Source of the DNA: Vicinamibacterales bacterium
Lineage (GTDB): Bacteria; Acidobacteriota; Vicinamibacteria; Vicinamibacterales; 2-12-FULL-66-21
Length of the DNA stretch: 64,000 bases
Assembly: GCA_035699745.1 (NCBI GenBank)
Contig: DASSPH010000032.1
Location: 124,001 to 188,000, forward strand
Direction of reading: 5' to 3'
The notes beneath the pieces were generated by a model. It saw nothing but the letters and a program-made list of their open reading frames with translations. It was not told the origin of the DNA and searched no databases. A program made the translations under genes and the position numbers. Position 1 is the first letter of the stretch, and each line of letters opens with the position of its first letter. This document shows positions 60,304 to 64,000 of this stretch, one piece after another.

Positions 60304-62008
60304 AGGCGGTCTTGGCAGCCGGCTGGTCTTCCGCGCCCTGGTTCAGCGCGCCCGGCGGCAGGATCCAGGTGGGGGCGATGCGGCGCCCGGTGGCGAGCGT
60401 GGCGCAGGTCGCGGCGATCAGACGAAGGTCGACGATGAGCGACATGTTGCGGACGTAGAGAAGGTCGTAGTGAATCCATTGATGGAAGTCGCCGATGGCG
60501 CGCTCCGACCGGCACACCTGCCACATCCCGGTGATGCCGGGACGCACCGACAGGCGCGCCTCGCGCCACGGGATGCAGATCTGGTTCTCGCGGAAGGGCG
60601 AGGGACGCGGCCCGATCAGGCTCATCTCGCCGACGATGATGTTGAACAGCTGCGGCAGCTCGTCGAGACTCGTCTTGCGCAGCCATCGGCCGACGCGGGT
60701 GATGCGCGGATCGCGGTCGATCTTGAACTGCGGCCCGTCGACCTGGTTGGTCGTCAGCATCTCACGCTGCTTGGCATGCGCGCCGACGCACATCGTCCGG
60801 AACTTCCAGCAGCGGAACGTGCGGCCGCCGACCGTCTCGCGCAGGTCGCCGTAGAAGACGGGGCCCCGCGATTCGAGCTTGATGACGAGCGCGATCAGCA
60901 GCAGGACGGGCGAGAGCAGAATCACTGCGAGCGCGGCGAGGATCGGCTCGACCGCCGCTTTGATCCGCGGATAGAGCGCGGTCTTTCCTCCCGCGACGCC
61001 GGGATCGACCGGCATGTGATCGACGTTGATCGCCTGGTCGCCGCCGTCGAAGTCGGCGCCGATGCTGGTCGTCCCCGCGAGTACCGAATGGCGGTGGGTG
61101 CTCCCGGCGGCGACCCGCGCCCCTGGCGCGACGAGGCACTGGGCCACGACCGATCGCGCGCCGAGGCGCGCGCCGCGGCCGATCACCGTCGGGCCGATCA
61201 CGCGCGCTCCCGCCGAGACGAGCACGTCGTCCTGCACGTACACCGCGCCGATCAGGTGCGCCCCCGGATCCACGTTCGCGCTCGGCGCGACGACCGCTTC
61301 GTGGTTCGCCGGCCCTGCACTCTGCATGCAGCGTTCCGACAGGTGCAGCAGCGCCCGCGGGTTCTCGAGGTTCAGCGCGCCCGACACGAGCGGCACGTCG
61401 CGGCTCGGGACGCCGCGCAGCATCAGCTCCTGGCGCAGCTCCCGCAGGTCGCTGAAATCGGAGCAGTCCGCGGCGAGCAGCGCCGCCGCGGGAACGATGG
61501 AACAGGCGATTCCGCGGGTGAAGGCCCAGGTGTGGGCGTCGTAGTACCGCTGGATGCGCCGCACCCGCCCCGCGGGATCGAGCTGCACCCGCTCGGTGGT
61601 TCCTCCCGGGTTCTCGTCGAGCGCCACGATGTGCACGGCGCCGGTCTGCGGCTTGCCGAGCTCGACGTCGATCGCGGTCCAGTCAATGGCGCCGAGCGGG
61701 AAGCAGGCCGGATCGATGATGACGAGCCAGTCCTTGAGATCGTAGCTGCTGAAGCGGGCGACGAAGTCGTGGACCGTCAGCACGTCGCGGACCTGCGAGC
61801 ACGCGGCGCGAACCGCCGCGGTGTACGCCTCGGTCGGCGCGAAGGTGGCGACGACGGAGATCGATTCGCGGCACACCTGCTCGAACCGCGCGTGCAGCTC
61901 GCAGATCAGGCTGCCCGTCGTGACGGGCGCGAGGAGCAGCGACGTCCGGCCGGATCCGTCGTCGAGATAGACGGGTCGCCGATCGAGCAGAGCCGGGTAG
62001 ATGGCCAC
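60284..62008 (-). CDS. Phosphoglycosyl transferase fused to degenerate nucleotidyltransferase/left-handed helix
   Basis: 574 residues. C-terminal part (about 345-560): one membrane segment (PILAALAVILLSPVLLLIALVIKL), then the WcaJ/PglC core with KFRTM, DELPQLFN, GEMSLIGPRP and PGITGMWQV, so it loads sugar-phosphate onto undecaprenyl phosphate. N-terminal part (about 1-230) resembles an NDP-sugar pyrophosphorylase fold but lacks the GGxGTR loop; residues about 235-320 are hexapeptide repeats (VVAPSANVDPGAHLIGAVYV, VIGPTVIGRGARLGARSVV) of a left-handed beta-helix. The usual partner domain of such transferases is a CoA-binding-like Rossmann domain, so this fusion is unusual. It is the first gene of a four-gene operon; a 28-bp dyad lies 127 bp upstream. 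Confidence 0.85.
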   Translation of the reverse strand: MAIYPALLDRRPVYLDDGSGRTSLLLAPVTTGSLICELHARFEQVCRESISVVATFAPTEAYTAAVRAACSQVRDVLTVHDFVARFSSYDLKDWLVIIDPACFPLGAIDWTAIDVELGKPQTGAVHIVALDENPGGTTERVQLDPAGRVRRIQRYYDAHTWAFTRGIACSIVPAAALLAADCSDFSDLRELRQELMLRGVPSRDVPLVSGALNLENPRALLHLSERCMQSAGPANHEAVVAPSANVDPGAHLIGAVYVQDDVLVSAGARVIGPTVIGRGARLGARSVVAQCLVAPGARVAAGSTHRHSVLAGTTSIGADFDGGDQAINVDHMPVDPGVAGGKTALYPRIKAAVEPILAALAVILLSPVLLLIALVIKLESRGPVFYGDLRETVGGRTFRCWKFRTMCVGAHAKQREMLTTNQVDGPQFKIDRDPRITRVGRWLRKTSLDELPQLFNIIVGEMSLIGPRPSPFRENQICIPWREARLSVRPGITGMWQVCRSERAIGDFHQWIHYDLLYVRNMSLIVDLRLIAATCATLATGRRIAPTWILPPGALNQGAEDQPAAKTAYDSARA

Positions 62009-62134
62009 GGTAAACGGCTACGGAGCAAATTGCGGCCCGCCCGGTCGTTCCGGAGGGGCGCTCTAAACTGCTGAAAAGCCTTGTAGTTTGGCGATCTCGA
62101 AACCGTGACCCGCGCCTGGACGACGAAAGTCATC

Positions 62135-62162
62135 CATTGGGCAGACCAATGTCTTCCTATTC
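62135..62162. promoter_or_regulatory. 28-bp dyad, copy 2 of 3
   Basis: Left arm CATTGGGCAGAC (62135-62146), spacer CAAT, right arm GTCTTCCTATTC (62151-62162): 8 of 12 pairs match, with a perfect GAC-N4-GTC-type centre (AGAC/GTCT). It is 15 bp beyond the stop of the upstream gene and 127 bp before the start at 62008. The rest of the 62009-62176 gap shows only a weak -24/-12-like element close to the ATG. Confidence 0.55.
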
Positions 62163-62176
62163 GCGCGGGAGGGCGT

Positions 62177-63304
62177 TCAGCGGAAGGCGAGGCCGGTCGC
62201 GTCGACCGCCGGCTCCAGCGCGGGCACGGCGACTTTCTGACGAACCGTCTTCGGCGCCGCCGGACGCGCCGCCACTCGAATCGCGCCGACCAGGCGCGCG
62301 GACGGTTCGATGGTGACGCCGGTGGAGAGCACCGAGCGATCGACCTGCGCGTCCGCGCCGATCGTGCATCCATTCCACACCACCGAGCGCGACACGAGCG
62401 CGCCGCGCTCGACGATCGAATCCGCGCCGATCGACGCCGGCCCGACGACGACGGCTTCGTCGTGAATCTCGACGCCGGGGCCGACGAGCACCGGCCCGAC
62501 GAGCAGCGCCGTGGGGCTGATGCGCGCGCTCGGATCGATGGTGGGCGCGGCTTCGAACAGCGCGTCGCCGATGATGCCGGCGGGCGCGGCGGTGCGCGCG
62601 ATCGTGCGATGGCTCACCGCGAGATAGGTCTGCGCGTCGAGCACCTGCGGGCACTGGCTCTCGGCCTCGCTGGTGACGACGAGTTCCCCCGCGGCGTAGA
62701 GGCGCGGGATCAGCGATTCCTTGATGTCCTGATAGCCGGCGGCGGGCACGTATTCGAACGCGCGGCGGCTGAAGACGTAGAGCCCCGTCGGCACCAGGCT
62801 GCTGCCGCGGCCGGAGCCCGCGCCGCTCGAGGGCTGCACGACGATCGTCAATGCGGCGCGCGATTCCTGGTGCTCGGCGAGCACGCGCAGCAGGCTGACA
62901 TCGGGGATCGTCGTGGCGTCGGCGACGACGAAGAGATCCGCATCGGTGGCGAGCGCGGCGTCGCGCGCGCTGCCGGCGGCGCCGCGCGGCGATTGATCCT
63001 CGTGGAACGTGAGCGCGGGGAGCAGATGGCGGAGCGGTTCGAGATGCTCGCGAAGCTGCGCGCCGAGACCGTTGGCGCAGATCGTCACGCGCGACGCGCC
63101 GGCGGCGCGGAGCCAGCGGAGCGGATGCGCCATGAGCGGCCACTGGCCGACCGGGAGCACGGGGCGCGGCAGCAGTTGATCGAACGCGGTCTTGCGCCAG
63201 GCGGTGGTGCCGGCGAGCACCACGGCTTCGAAGGCGAAGATATCGGGCGCCGACACCCGGTCGGGGGCGTCGGTGACACACTCACGCATGAAAGACGTCG
63301 GCAT
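62177..63304 (-). CDS. Nucleotidyltransferase-like protein with left-handed helix, probably inactive
   Basis: 375 residues; a second in-frame ATG five codons on is an alternative start. The N-terminal fold follows sugar-nucleotide pyrophosphorylases (AVVLAGTTAWRKTAFDQLLPRPVLPVGQWPLMAHPLRWLRAAGASRVTI), but the nucleotide loop GGxGTRLxP is replaced by GTTAWRKTAFDQ and the metal-site Asp segment reads VVADATTIPD. Residues about 255-345 are hexapeptide repeats (ISPTALLVGPVLVGPGVEIHDEAVVVG). It resembles the N-terminal part of the 60284-62008 protein, so the two are probably paralogues and may interact. Function unknown; a regulatory or scaffold role is conceivable. Confidence 0.75.
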   Translation of the reverse strand: MPTSFMRECVTDAPDRVSAPDIFAFEAVVLAGTTAWRKTAFDQLLPRPVLPVGQWPLMAHPLRWLRAAGASRVTICANGLGAQLREHLEPLRHLLPALTFHEDQSPRGAAGSARDAALATDADLFVVADATTIPDVSLLRVLAEHQESRAALTIVVQPSSGAGSGRGSSLVPTGLYVFSRRAFEYVPAAGYQDIKESLIPRLYAAGELVVTSEAESQCPQVLDAQTYLAVSHRTIARTAAPAGIIGDALFEAAPTIDPSARISPTALLVGPVLVGPGVEIHDEAVVVGPASIGADSIVERGALVSRSVVWNGCTIGADAQVDRSVLSTGVTIEPSARLVGAIRVAARPAAPKTVRQKVAVPALEPAVDATGLAFR

Positions 63305-63412
63305 GATCTGCAGGGTGACGCGTGTGCCAGAGCAAGCGTCGTTCCCGGCTCAACAGCGGCCAGAACCGCCCATTCCCGGGCGGATCCGGCGCGTGCGCGG
63401 GAAGAGGTCGCC

Positions 63413-63440
63413 GAAACAGCGGACAAATGTCTGCCATTTG
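63413..63440. promoter_or_regulatory. 28-bp dyad, copy 3 of 3
   Basis: Left arm GAAACAGCGGAC (63413-63424), spacer AAAT, right arm GTCTGCCATTTG (63429-63440): 8 of 12 pairs match. It is 17 bp beyond the stop of the small upstream gene and 108 bp before the start at 63304. A GGG-N8-TTGCT pattern lies between it and the start, again weakly sigma-54-like. Confidence 0.55.
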
Positions 63441-63457
63441 ACTCCCGACCGCGCCGA

Positions 63458-63682
63458 TTACGATCTTTTCATCGCCCCGTGCATCGCCGCCGCGCTTCTC
63501 GCGTCGGGGGGCGTCACCACCCCCGCGTGCGACTGCTGAAACAGCTTCTGGCTGGAGGTGCGGATGCGCAGTGTGTACGCGAGCGAGGTGTCGACCAGCA
63601 TCGCGTTCACGGTTGCGAGGATCACGGATGCGAGCCGTTCCTCCTCGGTGGCGTCGAGCGACGAAACGAAGATGATCTCCAA
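63458..63682 (-). CDS. Small hypothetical protein
   Basis: 74 residues from a TTG start at 63682, chosen because AGGAG lies 5 nt upstream. An in-frame start further upstream (63721) would overlap the end of the preceding gene and has no such site. The sequence (MEIIFVSSLDATEEERLASVILATV, then a QKLFQQSHAGVVTPPDAR tail) has one amphipathic helix region and no motif I recognise. It starts 8 bp after the SnoaL-like gene and is probably cotranscribed with it. Confidence 0.55.
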   Translation of the reverse strand: MEIIFVSSLDATEEERLASVILATVNAMLVDTSLAYTLRIRTSSQKLFQQSHAGVVTPPDARSAAAMHGAMKRS

Positions 63683-63690
63683 GTGAACTC

Positions 63691-64000
63691 CTACTGTGGC
63701 TGGAGCGAACCGGCGCGGCACGCGGCGATCGACCAGCCTTCGTCTTGACGCCGCATCACCGCGGTGAACGGCTCTTCACCGGCCGGCAGCGGCTGTCCGT
63801 CGGCCCGCTCGCGCGGCCCGAACGTCAGGGTGCCGTCCACGATCGCGAGATCCGACTGAAGGAACCGGACCGACGTCAACACGCACTCGAGCGTGCGCGA
63901 GGATCTCCCGGAGCGGTGGGCGAACGCGCGCCCGAACGCGCGCTCCAGCTCGTGCCGCCCCTGGACGACGCGCCCGCCGCCGGCGAGCATCCGGTGATCG
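63691..64000 (-). CDS. SnoaL/DUF4440-like protein, 5' end outside the window
   Basis: About 103 residues are visible. The frame is open to the window edge (upstream codons read Asp-His-Arg), and the family's first helices are missing, so the start lies beyond 64000. The visible part, MLAGGGRVVQGRHELERAF, a central strand LTSVRFLQSDLAIVDGTLTF and the closing FTAVMRRQDEGWSIAACRAG, fits the NTF2-like/SnoaL fold of small polyketide-cyclase- or ketosteroid-isomerase-like proteins. Specific function unknown. Confidence 0.7.
   Translation of the reverse strand, partial: DHRMLAGGGRVVQGRHELERAFGRAFAHRSGRSSRTLECVLTSVRFLQSDLAIVDGTLTFGPRERADGQPLPAGEEPFTAVMRRQDEGWSIAACRAGSLQPQ

Noticed and set aside
1-64000. 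CRISPR arrays, insertion sequences, tRNA or rRNA genes.
   Set aside because: No regularly spaced direct repeats, transposase motifs, or cloverleaf/ribosomal signatures were seen on either strand.

Overview
The window is about 70% GC and densely coded, with many ATGA/GTGA stop-start overlaps. It comes from a soil-type, high-GC bacterium. The HAF-repeat protein, the paired alpha/beta hydrolases of the kind found next to exosortase/EPS loci, and the general style of the exopolysaccharide genes make an acidobacterium (Vicinamibacteria-like) my best guess. This is inference; no rRNA or other marker gene is present.

Region 1 (2-37170, all + strand) is a hybrid NRPS/type I PKS cluster that starts before the window. 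In order: end of an A-T module; C-A-N-methyltransferase-T-C; aspartate/glutamate-family racemase; stand-alone A-T; TubC-docking-C-A-N-methyltransferase-T; then, after a 290-bp structured intergenic region, C-A-T; a two-module PKS; two single-module PKSs; and a two-gene ABC-2 exporter. All four PKS modules are KS-AT-KR-ACP, with no DH, ER or thioesterase. Hand-read binding-pocket residues suggest N-Me-Leu, an acidic residue (Asp-like, possibly D from the racemase), N-Me-Ile/Val and a basic residue, followed by malonate-derived beta-hydroxy units. The AT of the first PKS module is shortened and lacks its catalytic Ser and His, so that module must be loaded by another AT or be silent.

Region 2 (37171-43318, + strand) has a secreted HAF-repeat protein behind a good sigma-54-type promoter match, two alpha/beta hydrolases with non-Ser nucleophile positions, two lipoproteins sharing a small duplicated domain, and a glycosyltransferase.

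Region 3 (43308-64000, mostly - strand) is an exopolysaccharide locus: sugar-nucleotide enzymes, glycosyltransferases, polysaccharide deacetylase, Wzy/ligase, sulfotransferase, an MBOAT plus SGNH-like O-acetylation pair, heparinase-like lyase, WecG/TagA-type transferase, a phosphoglycosyl transferase fused to a degenerate nucleotidyltransferase/left-handed-helix part, and on the + strand a secreted parallel beta-helix protein. The minus-strand genes form several transcription units. Three intergenic or gene-end sites share a 28-bp dyad with an AGAC-N4-GTCT-type core 108-151 bp upstream of the next start codon, which looks like a local regulon operator. No tRNA, rRNA, IS element or CRISPR array was seen.
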